From Pipra filicauda (taxonomy: Eukaryota > Chordata > Aves > Passeriformes > Pipridae): a stretch of DNA of 64,000 nucleotides. The notes beneath the pieces are model-generated. The model did not search any database and was not told where the DNA came from. It saw only the letters and a program-made list of their open reading frames with translations. Of the stretch, positions 46,586 to 58,700 are shown in pieces (position 1 is the stretch's first letter; each line of letters opens with the position of its first letter). Location: contig NW_024104420.1 in assembly GCF_003945595.2 (NCBI RefSeq), positions 1,734,201 to 1,798,200 on the forward strand. The letters are read 5' to 3'. A program made the translations under genes and the position numbers.

Positions 46586-49500
46586 ACGTGTTATGTGGCA
46601 CGCAAAGGTCTCAGTTGTCATTAGACAAGGAATGACCCTTGACTGTAAAGATTATGCAGGAAGACCACCCTGAAGCAAGATCCAGAATTCCTCTGCCACG
46701 TACTTGTGAATTAGCTGCACAGTCACCAGTTTCTCTGATTGTCTAAAATACACGCCACTGGGAAAAGATGAAACCTTGACATAAAGAAACATGCAAGCTT
46801 GATTGGTATCTCATATTACAAGTAATTACTGATTTACATTGAAACTTTCAAAGACTTTGGACGCAGTGGACTTTTTGTGGTGAGACACCACAGCCAGGAT
46901 AACTCTGGCAGCAATGAGCACTCATCCGTGTGTTTAAAATTCAGTGGAGGAAGAAGTGCCTTTCTTTTAAATTTTTTCTAGTCAATAGCAGCACATTGCA
47001 AGAAAATTTGACTCCACTGAGATCATGACAATGTGAGTGAAAGCTGGATTTGTTTTGAAGACTATTTCAGGGCTATATAACAAGTCAAATATGGTCTCTC
47101 CTCTGTATTGTCAACTTCTTTTTCACTGTCTTTATGTCCTTAAGAAAAAAAAAGAAGAGGAACCTGAGCTGCTGAAACCAATCCATAAACAGGGGCACTC
47201 TTCCTTTGCCCACCCTGCCACTCAGCTTGTCCTCAGGAACAGGGTTTCCTTTCCTTAACGTCAAATGGAATCCAATGCAACTTTAAACAGAATCTGCTTA
47301 AAGCACCAAAGAAAGAAGAATGGCTCATGCTGGGTTTGTTTCCTTGAATTTAATGTTTTTAATTAAAAAACCAAAACACAAAAGTTTATGCTTAAAGCTT
47401 CATTCTAAGCATATTCCAAGTGCGTGCCCTCAACAGCTGGAGATGAAAACAGTTTTATCTTAGGGGGCACTGGGTACGCTGCCTGTGTTGCTACTTTTTT
47501 GGGAATAGTTGTGCACTCAGGAAATCTGTTCATCCACTTTTGTAACGATCTGTGTTTAATCTGCTGAAAAAGAAAACAAGCTAAGATATCTTATGCTGCT
47601 CATCTTTATGACAGGTGTATCAGCATGAGCAGTTTATCTTTTTTTTTTTTCAGCCGTATTTATTGGTTCAGAGATATCCCTACTGCGTACTAATGCCCTA
47701 TTTTCATGTGAGGCTGCAAGCTCATTACACCAGAATGTTTTTCTTAGCTATTCTTGTGACAGTAAAAGCACCTACAGCTCAGTTTAAATATGCAAAATAT
47801 TATTCATCTGAGTAAGTGGCAAGAAGTGTTGCTTTAATATTTTACAATAAAAAAGTAAAAAATGCACAATGAAATATATGTAAAATCTTTTTGTTTACCC
47901 AGCTGGACAAGGCCTTTGTTAAAAATTGTTTGAAGTGGATGGGCACTGATGTAATTTTGGAAAATGCATTAAACAGGGAAAAAATGTTTTTCTTTTATTA
48001 TAAGTCAATACCAGGAGGGAAGGAAATACAGTAAAATTTGCCGCAAGCAGTCTCTCAGGGGAACAACAAAAACTGACTGTTTAATGGACATGGCCTTTTA
48101 ATAAATTCAGACAAGAATTTATTGGATTTTTTAGAGATATGCAGAGCCTTGTTTGTAGACAAAGCTGTCTGATGAAGTTAGTATTTTTTGTGTAGATCTT
48201 ATGTGTAATTTTATATAAGGAGAATGTTTAGTCATAAAAGAAGTCTCTCTCTTAACAATCAACACTTTGATTTAGTAATTGTTCTGCAACAAAAAAACTT
48301 GTACAGAACAACATGTTGAAATATGTGGTTTCCCATATGATATTAGTTTTCTAAATATATTTGTTATTAAACCTTCAGTATACTTTTTTCTTGAGTACTC
48401 TTTTCGCAGTGAGACTGCTTGAAGATGTTACTAGGGTCTCTGCTTGTACTTTGAATAGACAAGTTTTCCAAAACAGAAAAAATGTTTTATTAAGCAATAC
48501 TGAGGTCAGACATAAAATGGCAGTGGCTTCTGACTGACTGGCTTTATGTGGTTGAGGAAATCTGGACTCTATTCTTGATGAGAAGATACAGACATAACCT
48601 ACACAAAAGTTTTCCTTGAGGAGTATTGCCAGGAACTATCATGCTGCGCTGTGTTGGATAAATGAGTCAAAGATACTGAGAATAATCAGTCTTTTGATCT
48701 GTTTATAACATAGAGTATGTTTGTACATAAAACTCTCCATAGTGACACTGTATATGCCAGGTTACCCCATGATGCTTGGGAAGATGAAACTTCCAGAGGA
48801 CCTCTGATGCATCAAAGTTACTCTGATCATAGGAGAGACAAAACTTGTCCTGCCAAGTTCACGGTTCAGGTGTGTGATCAGGGACAAAAGGTATGACTGG
48901 AGAATTCTCATCAGACAGAGTTGTTAAAACCCCAGCTATTAGAGTGTGTGAGGATCACTGCTTTTATTGAAAAGTCAAATAACTTTTGAACCTAGGACTG
49001 TTGAATCTGGCCTTTGGTTCACTATAGGCCTGCAAAATGCTGAAGCAATAGGGAGAATGAAATGCTGGCATTTGGTTGACTTCACACCCAGTGGATCTGA
49101 GACTCTTACTTCCCTTACCGGCCAGCAAGGAGTGCTTGTCCACTCAGAAGGCAAATAAGAAGAGCTCAACACTGATACTGTGCTAGAGTTAAATCCCTCA
49201 ATTTTTAAACTACGCAGGGAACTCAACACATTGAGATAACAAAAATGACACTATCTAGAGTGAGAAGTTATTTTCAAATTCTTGCCTCCAGCAAGGAGTC
49301 TCTGTGAAAGCAATGAAGATGGAGTTTGTGCAGCTTATTCTATTAGGAGGTTTTTGTACAACTTATTCTATATGGAAGTCATCTGCTTAACATTTATTAA
49401 ATGCGATGTTTAATGGCTTAAGAGAGCTGCTTTATCTCAGAGAGTACATGAAAGGAGGAAAAGGGTAGACATCTAACAAGAGCTGATTGAGAATGAAGGA

Positions 49501-52500
49501 GGTAGGAGATAGCAAGTGGCAGGAAGTTTTGGTCCAATGTTGCTTTAGATATTAATACAACATGTTCATTACATTGTTTTTGACTTCAAGCAAGTTTTCT
49601 TGTATACATTCCATTATTCTATTTGTAACCATGCAGCTATAGGATTACATATAGGAAAGACAGACTGTGAAAAGTCAGAAATCCACTGTGAAAAGATTAT
49701 GAAAACTGGATGTAATATAGAAATGAAATAACATGGGAAAGAAACTCTTAAGAAGCTGCTATGAAAGCTGTAGTGCCATTAACTGCCTCCAGTGGAGTTG
49801 CAGCAGTTTGTCTTACTGAGGATATAGCCCACTACTTTTAACTTGGTAATTTCCCTTTAAGGATCAGATAAACAAAAATGTCAATGACCTTGGCAACATG
49901 ACCTGAGTGTCTTAGTTTCACTAGGATGAACTGTTCTTGGAAAAAATTCTCCCCTGTCTGAGTCACAACCAGGTTTTTCCTTCTGGAGTAGGAATGTGTG
50001 CTGTTCTTCCTCTTCTCCCTTCCCAGTTAGCAACGCAGGCAAATTCCAGCTCACTAGTCTGGCATTTCAATTTCTGTAGGGTCTTCTCATGTTATGCCAG
50101 TGTAGAAGCTTTCACATTTTTTGTAACATTCTTTCGAAACAGAACTTCTCCAGAGGCTCTTGCTAGAGTCTAGTGACTAAATTTTGAAAAGGATGAGGTT
50201 TTGTCTTTGTTCACAAAATGGATGAAAGTAAATTCCATTGATTGTGGCATTTTAGAGAGGCCTGTAAGCAATGATTGCGGAAGTTACTCTATGTAAGCTT
50301 AAGAACAGTGGTAGGGATATTCATGTGAGAAACAAGGTGACACCTTACCATGACACTTAAACAATGATTAGACTGTGAAAAATAGGTATTTTTACCTTCT
50401 GATGAACAAAATAAATAAAAATATATGTATTTTTCAGACCAACTGCATTTAGTGACTTTTGTTTGTTGTTTCTTTCTTTCCACAGGCATATAAACTCCCC
50501 ATATAGGAAAGAAATCATGCAGGCAGTTCGTATGTTTTTGAGACAGGGAATGCTGATAGCAGTACTTTTAATCATTATTGAAGTCTTCAGAGCAGTTGGT
50601 GATATGGAGGATTTGATCTGATACCTCCCCTCAGGTCACGGTAGTCATGGTTTGAACACTGAAGCAAAGAAGAGCTACTGCTCAGGATGGTAGGAAGTAC
50701 TGAGATGAATCTGCTCTCAAATCCCTTGGCTTGACACTGCTTCGTCAGGGAAGATAATTATGTTTACCACTAGGCTGGAAAGTCCTTCTGTCTCAATAGC
50801 TGTCAATGCATTTTGAACAGAGTAGGTTAAGGCTTTCCTTTAAACTTGCCTTCCCCAGTGCTAGGACACTGATGTGACAAGTAGGTTACATTGGTCCAGT
50901 CCTTTTCCTGCATCAGGCTGATTTTTACAGGGGTTTCTGATCTCTTAGTCTGACCTTCAGTAACCATTTTCTCTAAAACAAAGGAACCATATGCTGGCAT
51001 GAGCCCATTCTGCATTACACCACTTTGAAATAGTTCTTAGCAGCAGTACTCTAGCCAAAAATAATTACGGTGAATTCTCCACTACCTGATGGAAAGAAAC
51101 AAACTTAGCAGAAAAAAATGGATGATGCAAGTACTGGGAGCAGTCATGGAACCAGTTCTCATAAGACTAGCCAGACCTAGGAGTATTGCTGCACTGCATC
51201 CCCCTGACACTCCAAACCGGAGGAGGACTTATTCAGACACAGCACCCGACCTGAACTGCTCTCTGAGTGCACCACATTTCATCAGAGCTAATGAGCTTTC
51301 TAGGAATCCAGAGTGCTCTGTAGCATAGTAGGAGCCAGATCATGCTTGATATGGCATGAACACAAGTACATAAAATCTGCTGGCGTCGAGCTGGCAAAGA
51401 AGAGCCCATTGGATGCTACTCCAGAGGGTTCCACAGTATTGATCCAGTGTGTGCGGTGTAGAGACAACAAGTTTGGCTCTCCACTGAGTTAATCCCAATC
51501 CAAGCCTGTGCTGTATTCTGCTTTAAAACTGCCACGCTACTTTTTCATTTTGCCCCAAGGTAGCAATTCAAGGAGACTATATAGGTTCTTGCAGAGTCAG
51601 CACTGTCTTGTCTTCTGTGGCACAGTTAATCAGCTGTACAGATCCATTGCATGACAAGTAGCCATGTGAGGAAAATATGGAGAATATAGAGAATGTGTTA
51701 TGCTTATTCCACTTGGCTTCTTGATGTTCACTGTCTTGCCATCTGTGAGGAGGATATGGGAGTCAAACAGCCCTGTGCTGTCTGTGAAACCTTGATACAA
51801 TGTTGTTGCTCTCTTATTGCCTTGTACAACCTACTCAAGCATTTTAAAGTCAAATCTACAAGAGTCTGCCTCTAGCAATCCATGCAAATAGAAATAGGGG
51901 AGATGAGAAGGAAAAAACAAATGTGAAAGGATAATAAAAGTAATCTACCTTGAGCATGTATTCAAAACTGCCCAACTTATCGGTCAAGTTCTCTGATGTT
52001 TTATTAATAGACTCAAAACTTTTCATCATGGTATTGCACTGATAATATAACTGATGTCAAGCCAATAAGAACATGAGCCCCACTCTTACTGCTAAAAAAT
52101 ACTGAAGCTGAAAATGCAAATTTGTCATAGTATTTTTACAGTTGACATCTACCTATTGCAAGGTGGTTGTTAATATTTCTGTTATTTGTAGTACAAGCAA
52201 CATCAAGAAGATGTAATAATACTGAGTTACAGTGAGGTCTGAGCTACACTGCATGTTTCTTCATTACCACAATTAAAAAATAAACAAATGGAGCATATGC
52301 CAATAAAAGCAATAAACAAACAAACAAACAAACAAAACCACTATGGAGATAGGATTTGTAAATTTTTCAGTGGGATTCTAAACATTGTAGAGTAAACCTT
52401 TCTAAATTATCTGGCTGTGCAAAGTTCTTTAAAAATAACCTCATATGCCCTGTTTAATTTGTATTGACAGCATTCAAATCACAGTACAGAGTGAAATTAA

Positions 52501-53734
52501 AGTGAAATGGCTGAAAAAACCACTCATATTCTCAGTTCCCAGAAAACAATAGCACAGTCTTGAATTATATCTCCTTTAAAAAATAAGTTTCATGTATAGA
52601 CAATATCTCTCTTTTTCTTTTCAAAACAGGTGACAAAAATTCCACTTTTCCAAAGGCTTGTGGAAGTGCTTGTTTAATTCTGGTAATACCAAAAAGTACT
52701 GTTCATACACAGTCAGAAGCAGAGCAAAGAAGTCTGCTGTAGAATTAAGGATGAGAAGAACAACAAGGGGATAAAGAGACACAGAAGCATGCTGCCCATA
52801 CCACTTGTGAACAATTCAACAAAAGGCAACTATAAATTCCTGCCTGGAGTGTCTAAATAATACACAGGTATCCTCAGCCAAGTACAGAAAAAAAATCAGA
52901 GCAAGTAAACAAAATACCCAAACCGCCTGCAAAATGAAGTGAAATACTGTTCTAAATCCTTTATTTTCTTGTTATTAATATTTCTGTTTGTGTCTCCCTT
53001 CTCCAACAGTTCAGTGTTGGCAAACACTGAACTTAAAATATTTGGAAAAGCATTTGGTTCTTCCCACCTCATCCGTGCCTTTTCTTAACTCTCGAAATCA
53101 TTAAGCATTGTGGTGCTTGCTGGAATTATGTTTACTAACATTGCTTTTTTACGTGAGTAATTTCAAGCTTTCAAAGGAACTTTTTGTTCGTACAAAGTGG
53201 TCTCCTCATGCTGCAGCCAAGTTAGCCAAGGTGCTGATAACCCCCTGCAGTGAAAGAACATGAGGAGAGAGGAAAACTGGGGAAACAGAGCAGTCTTTTC
53301 AACCGTCAACATTTATTTAAATGTAATCATGAAATTTGGCTGTTCCTTGGGCCATGTGGTGTCTGCCCATTCTGCAGGGTGGGGCTGGAATTACTGCTGG
53401 CATGAATTTGTTTGGCCTCCTATTTTCATAACCCTTCAGAGCCACACAAGGGGAAAACAAGAGGCCACATAAGTACATTTGAGGGCTAAATGTTTGTCTG
53501 GCATGCTTGCATCATACAGGACTTGGAAGGGCTGAGGAAATCCTCTGACCTTAGGGAACGTGAAGTAAGCTGCTTAGTTGAATATGCAGACAGAGAGATG
53601 AGGAGGACAGAGAAAGAGAAAATACTCAAACAGGTACTGAAAGGGGTCAATATGTGGGAATCAACATCAGAGGAGAAAATGAGTAAAAGATTAACTCTGT
53701 TGTCTTCCATTATATCGGCTTTAAATCCACTTAT
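46586..53734. other. Intergenic DNA
   Basis: No gene or clear interspersed repeat recognised over about 7 kb. Contains a (CAAA)n microsatellite at 52313-52337. An 80-codon ORF at 51089-51328 has an unusually protein-like composition but was not recognised. Confidence 0.45.
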
Positions 53735-54218
53735 CCACTGGTCAGATTATGTAACCAATACATCTGTCCTAGAACAAGCATCAGTCACAAGTATTGAGGC
53801 CATGTCGCTGAGAACACAGCTGCGCTGGGCAGGGCACGTCTCCAGGATGAAGGACCACCGCCTCCCTAAGATCCTGCTTTATGGTGAACTTGTCACTGGC
53901 TGCCGCAAGAGAGGAGCCCCGAAGAGAAGATACAAGGACTCCCTGAAACAACATCTCAGCCTTGGCCATATTGATCATCATAACTGGTCTACTCTGGCCT
54001 CCAATCGGGAGGTCTGGAGACACACCATCTATAATGCTGCTGATGCCTTTGAGAAAGCACGCAGGATCACCCTTGAGGAGAAAAGACAATGCAGAAAGAA
54101 TCATGCCTTGCAGAATTTACCACCTAAGGAGTCTTTCTGCTGTGCCTTTTGCAACCAGACATGCCTGTCTCGTATTGGCCTTTTTAGCCACCAGCGTGCT
54201 TGTGTCAAACATGGGTAG
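53490..54218 (+). pseudogene. 242-codon open frame ending in the LINE ORF2 C-terminus
   Basis: The frame opens upstream of the LINE match. Its first 80 or so codons have no recognisable similarity and are probably host DNA that happens to be open. The second part is the retrotransposon C-terminus described above. The RT catalytic domain is absent, so it cannot be an active element. Listed as a gene remnant, with an outside chance of an expressed fusion. Confidence 0.5.
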
Positions 54219-54279
54219 AGACCTTTCCCTAATCTTCGTTTGCAAAGCCCAGCCATGATATGATATGATATGATATATG
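53735..54279 (+). mobile_element. 3' end of a non-CR1 LINE (ORF2 C-terminus, short 3'UTR, GATAT tail)
   Basis: From about residue WSDYVTNTSVLEQ onward the frame encodes LRTQLRWAGHVSRMKDHRLP, LLYGELVTGCRKRGAPKRRY and KDSLKQHL, then WSTLASNREVWRHTIYNA, and a terminal Cys/His motif (CAFCNQTC...SHQRACVKH). This LRWAGHV...LLYGEL block followed by a zinc-finger-like end is the C-terminal region of ORF2 in a group of non-LTR retrotransposons common in fish and invertebrates; it is unlike the CR1 C-terminus. The stop at 54216-54218 is followed by only about 35 bases and then a (GATAT)n tail at 54255-54279, a non-LTR 3' end with a microsatellite tail. 5'-truncated; about 160 codons uninterrupted. Clade not assigned. 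Confidence 0.8.
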
Positions 54280-54627
54280 AAATCCACTTAATAGCAAGAA
54301 GATAGAAGGGGCTTCCCCTCCTACAGGAAAGGGATAAGCCCCTTCATTTCAGTCAGGTCTCTGATTTCTAGAAGCCTTTTGTGGCCATTTTTATTCCTCC
54401 ACAGACCCTCTGGTTTCTCCTGTAGTACCTTGGCCCCCACCTTCTCAGAAACCTTGTGGTATATCACTCACCTCATCTCTTTGCTGGTCCCCTCCTCATG
54501 CTTAACCAGATTGTTGTATTCCCCACTTTTCCTAATTAGGCTATAAGGAACGGTGCAGCTGCTGCTCCTGCTTCTCACCAGACACAAAAGATGACTTAAG
54601 CAAGTGATGGCAGCTGGAAATGGCTCC
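54280..54627. other. Sequence between LINE tail and solo LTR
   Basis: No gene recognised. Includes the left copy of the LTR target-site duplication (gctcc, 54623-54627). Confidence 0.6.
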
Positions 54628-55753
54628 TGTGGCAGTTTGAGCCACATTAGAAATTCAAAAATCCAATTTCCAAGCTTCCCCCACCCCTTCCCACAATTTA
54701 TCCTAACACCAGAGAGAAACTTTCAGACCAGAGGCTTCTGTAGGGGAAGGGGGAAGTATATACATTTATTTACACAAATAAATATACTGTACAAACTAAA
54801 AGCATATATATATTACATTTCTATCAGTCAGTCCTTTCAAGCCCCTCCTTTAACTTTAGTCCAGGAGCAGCTTTTCAAGGCTGATATGTAACAGAGTCTT
54901 TTGCTGTGGGAGTGTTCTGGGCTCCTGAACGCTTCCCCCTCACCAAGTTCCAGTTGTTTGTTGCAGTCTCTCCTCCTCATGAAGTCCAAGAAGATAGCTT
55001 TGAGTCCTTGCTCTTCTGCTGCTGTGTGATTTCTCTCTTGTTGTCATACCTTGGTTCATAGGCTGCTGCAGTGTAGTTCAGCTTATTAAGCGTCCACATC
55101 CTGGAATGTTGATTTCTCCTCGGGTTTTCGGTTGTCCTGCGTTTTAGTTCATGGCAGAGACATCCTCCAGGCCCCCCTCTCTCTCTCTAGGGTCCATCTC
55201 CAATTTTGCCTGGGACTCCTTTCCAGAGCGCCGAGCTGATTTATCAGCCCATCCACTTGGCTCTGCTTAAATGCTGAGCCTCACATCCACTCTCACTAAA
55301 CAGCGAAAGGGAAAACCAGTCCTCCTCTGCAGCCTGGCTGCAAAGGTGGGGGGGAAGGAAGAAGAGGGCCTGGCCGCAAGGCTGGCCTCTCTCTCTGTCT
55401 CCCACTTACCAGTTGTTTGTGAGTCGCATCCCTCACAAACATGCACTCATTCCAATGCTGTCTCTAACTCTGGCCTAGGCAGAGTTATGGGGGCCACAGG
55501 GCTTCCCTCTTCCCCCCATAGGGGGAGAGAAGGAGCCCAGCCACCCCCTGGCCTTCAACACCTACACGCAGCAGACACCAACAGCAAAACAACCAAGACT
55601 GCACTGCCAAAAGCTTCCGGTGCTGTGATATATGATTTTGAGCAGAAGCGAACAACATGGACAGTGCCTGGCTCTCCAGGGAACACTGCCCTGGCACCCA
55701 ATCACCTCTGAGCCCCCTCAGCCTCTCAGGGGGGCCAATTTCAAACTATGACA
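54628..55753. mobile_element. Solo LTR with 5-bp target-site duplication
   Basis: Begins TGTGGCAGTTTGAGCC and ends TTTCAAACTATGACA (TG...CA), 1126 bp, flanked by a perfect direct repeat GCTCC (54623-54627 and 55754-55758). A 5-bp duplication suits ERVL-type integration. Ends are partly inverted (CAGTTTGA / TCAAACTA). Poly(A)-like hexamers occur on both strands near 54766-54782; the reverse orientation (TGTCATAGTTTGAAATTGG start) looks more like avian LTR 5' ends, so minus is favoured. No internal retroviral genes. The 146-codon ORF at 55271-55711 is inside it and is not a real gene. Confidence 0.85.
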
Positions 55754-55758
55754 GCTCC

Positions 55759-58700
55759 CATGCTATGTTTTTGAATCCTCAATTCCTGCTTCTCTCCAGC
55801 AGCAAAAACTGTGTACAAAATAATGAGGAGGATGGAAAATCCTAGAGAACTTGTGGGCTCTGGTGGTATCTAGAAAGGCTGAGAGAAATCTAGAAGATGA
55901 CTGAGAGGAAGTAGCAGAAATACTGGAGGACAACTAGGAGTGTTTTTCACATAGGTGAATTAGGAGATCAACAAAGTGCTCCCAGTTACAGGTTACCCAC
56001 ACATATTGAATAGTAAGTAAATGGATATGGGCATGAAGAAAACAAGTGTCTAAAAGAGTATCCTTGACAAAGATGGATGGCAGGTGTAGATGTTTGGGGA
56101 CATGAACATATGACTGAAATAGGTGAGTGGATAGAAAGGAGAAAAAAACTGTTCAAACAGTGCAGCTGGGCAGTGAACACAAAATGGTGAGCATGCTGAA
56201 AAGTGAAATGAGAGGGAAACCAAACTGTGGGAGGACAGAAAAAAGGATGAAGAAGGAAGCTGGCACTGACAGGTGTGCCACAGAAGAGAACATTAGAAAA
56301 GTCGAGTGTTAGGAGGACATAGAGTACAAAAATAAACAAAAAGTAAGAGACAAAGAAAGATTGTAAAATGGGAAAGGAAAGAGGAGGCAGAGAGAAGAAA
56401 CAGAAATAGTGACCAATGTGACAATGACAGATTCTTTCATTCATTATTAATTCAAAGGGACTGCTGATCTTGCAAAGTGGACACTCTCTGCTTCTCACAT
56501 GAAGACTTTGTTTGTCCTCTTTCAGAATATAAATCCAGGTTCTCAGAAAAGACCTTGTTGGTTGTTTTACATATTTGGCATATGCGTACTCTGATACCTT
56601 GACAGATTGAACATTGGAGGGCCTTTAAGTGTTTTCAAACCCATCTGAAGACTGGAGAATCTCTGACTTTCTCCACTATTTGTTAGAGTGCAGAGAGATT
56701 TTAGAGTCCATGTTACATTTATAATATGCAGCTGTTGTTTTAGTGACATCTTGGCTTAGAAGTATGGGATGAAAAATCTAAGTGCAGTTCTTGACTTTTT
56801 TGGCTGTAATTAAATTCTGGATCTTACTTATGAGGGATTTTTAAGGAAGATCTGGAAATCAATCCTTTTTGCTGGCATTATTCATGGTTTATTTATTTCC
56901 AATGCAGTTAATGAATGGCAAAAGAGAGAGGATAGGATATCACTTGTAGCTATTCTGCTTGTAGACCCATTTTAGTGGGGGTGAAGAAACTGGAAGAGAA
57001 AGGCTGATAGACTAAAAATAAAAATCTTTAGCATGTAATTGCAGAAAGAAGTGGTAGGGATTTAAGTCACAGAGGCTCAAATCCCTTGGGGACCACTTAA
57101 GAAGAATTACTGGAGTCATAGATTTTAGAGCCAGAAGGGATCAACAGATTGTTAGTTTGACCTACTGGGTAACATGCTCCATAGTATTTCATCCAGCTAA
57201 TTTTGCTGCTAGCCTAGAGCTTGTCTTTCCTGAAGTCAGGTGAGCTTCATATGGAGGCTTAAGGTGATGAGGCTCAATGCATTTAAACAGTTTGTCCTCT
57301 GGTAGTTCCTTCCTTGTTGCTCAAAATATGTTGATTCTACATTTAACTTCACTTTATATAGCTTCAGCCTCCTTTTTCTTTTTGTTGTCGTTGCTGTTTT
57401 GTTAAGCTTTTTCTGCTCTATTAGAAGCCTTCATTACCTATTATTTTCATGATGTGAAAGATGCTTATGAACTGAAGAGTGTACGCTAGGTACAAAAGAT
57501 GGATGAAACAAAGGGCGTACTTCCAGATGGCAGTAATATGAGTGACTGGAAAGAAGAACATCTGTTGTCAAGAAAATTGCCTCATTCTAAAGTATAGTGT
57601 GTGTAGCTGGGCTTCTCTGCAGCTGATGGATTGCTGTTTCAGTTTGCCTGTAGGTATTGATGCCAGCATGCCAAGGGCACTGGCTTCCCTGTGGCTCGAC
57701 ACTGCAATATCAGGGTAAAGAGGGCTGCCCTGGAGACAACGTGATTCCAGCTCTTGGGACAGCTTTTGGCAATGGTGGCTGCCTATTTGGGATGTGATGC
57801 AAAGGGAGAAGGAGTGAATGTCAGACTGTGTGAGGCTGCAGTGAGTCAGCCCCTCCAAGAGGGCTGGAAGAAATGTATAGTCTGTATAGAGGAGCATTGG
57901 GCTGCCCTGAGCAGGAGGCGAGGAGTTCAGATTTCTGCAAATCCAATTCATCTGAAGTTCTTGGCAGTCAGGGGAGGAAACTTGCAGCAGAGTGCTCTGG
58001 TGTGTGTGGAGTGATGACTGTCAGGCTGCCTTCTGGGAAGGCAGGCCAATAAATGTGGTTACCATGTCCTGCAACAACAGTCCTGAAGAGGGAGCATAAA
58101 CTAATCCTAGTGTTCAGGGCAATATAAACTGCCTCCTTTGTGATGGAGTGAGCAGTGTAAGACTAATGGCTGAAGTATTGCACAACCATTGACAGAAAAA
58201 AATTTATATATAGGTGTCTTTAATAACCAATGATTTTATCCCTTTTTGCCAAGAGAGAGAAATTTGATGCATCGATTAAAATTGTTCTTTCTGCAAGATT
58301 TTTTTGAGAAGTCAATCATCTTACAATCTTTATGCTGCTATTTATTCTTCTGTTACTTCTAAATACTGGATTTGTTCTTTTTGTGTCCAAGAAAAAGGAT
58401 CCTTCCTGTCTCTTACTGCATTTTGGAGTTTCAAAATTCTTTCTCAGAATTTCCCTTCCTGTTGTTAATGATATTAATTCAGAGGATCTGACATTTCTCC
58501 CACAATTCTCTGTTACTGAGAAGTATTATCAGAGGTATCATAGGAGTATAATTGTGAGGTAAATATGGTTTTGCGGAAAAATAGCACAAGGTATTTTCAG
58601 GTGGTCACACAGGGGAATGTCATTAGCACTGTGTAATTTGCTTGGAATAGTCCAGCCTTGGAATGTGTGGCAGTATTTCACTAAATGAAAAATGATTGTT

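Noticed and set aside
55271..55711. 146-codon plus-strand ORF
   Set aside because: Lies entirely inside the solo LTR and has no retroviral or cellular domain.
55986..56498. 170-codon minus-strand ORF
   Set aside because: Comes from a purine-rich plus strand, giving a Phe/Ser/Leu/Pro-rich translation with no motif.
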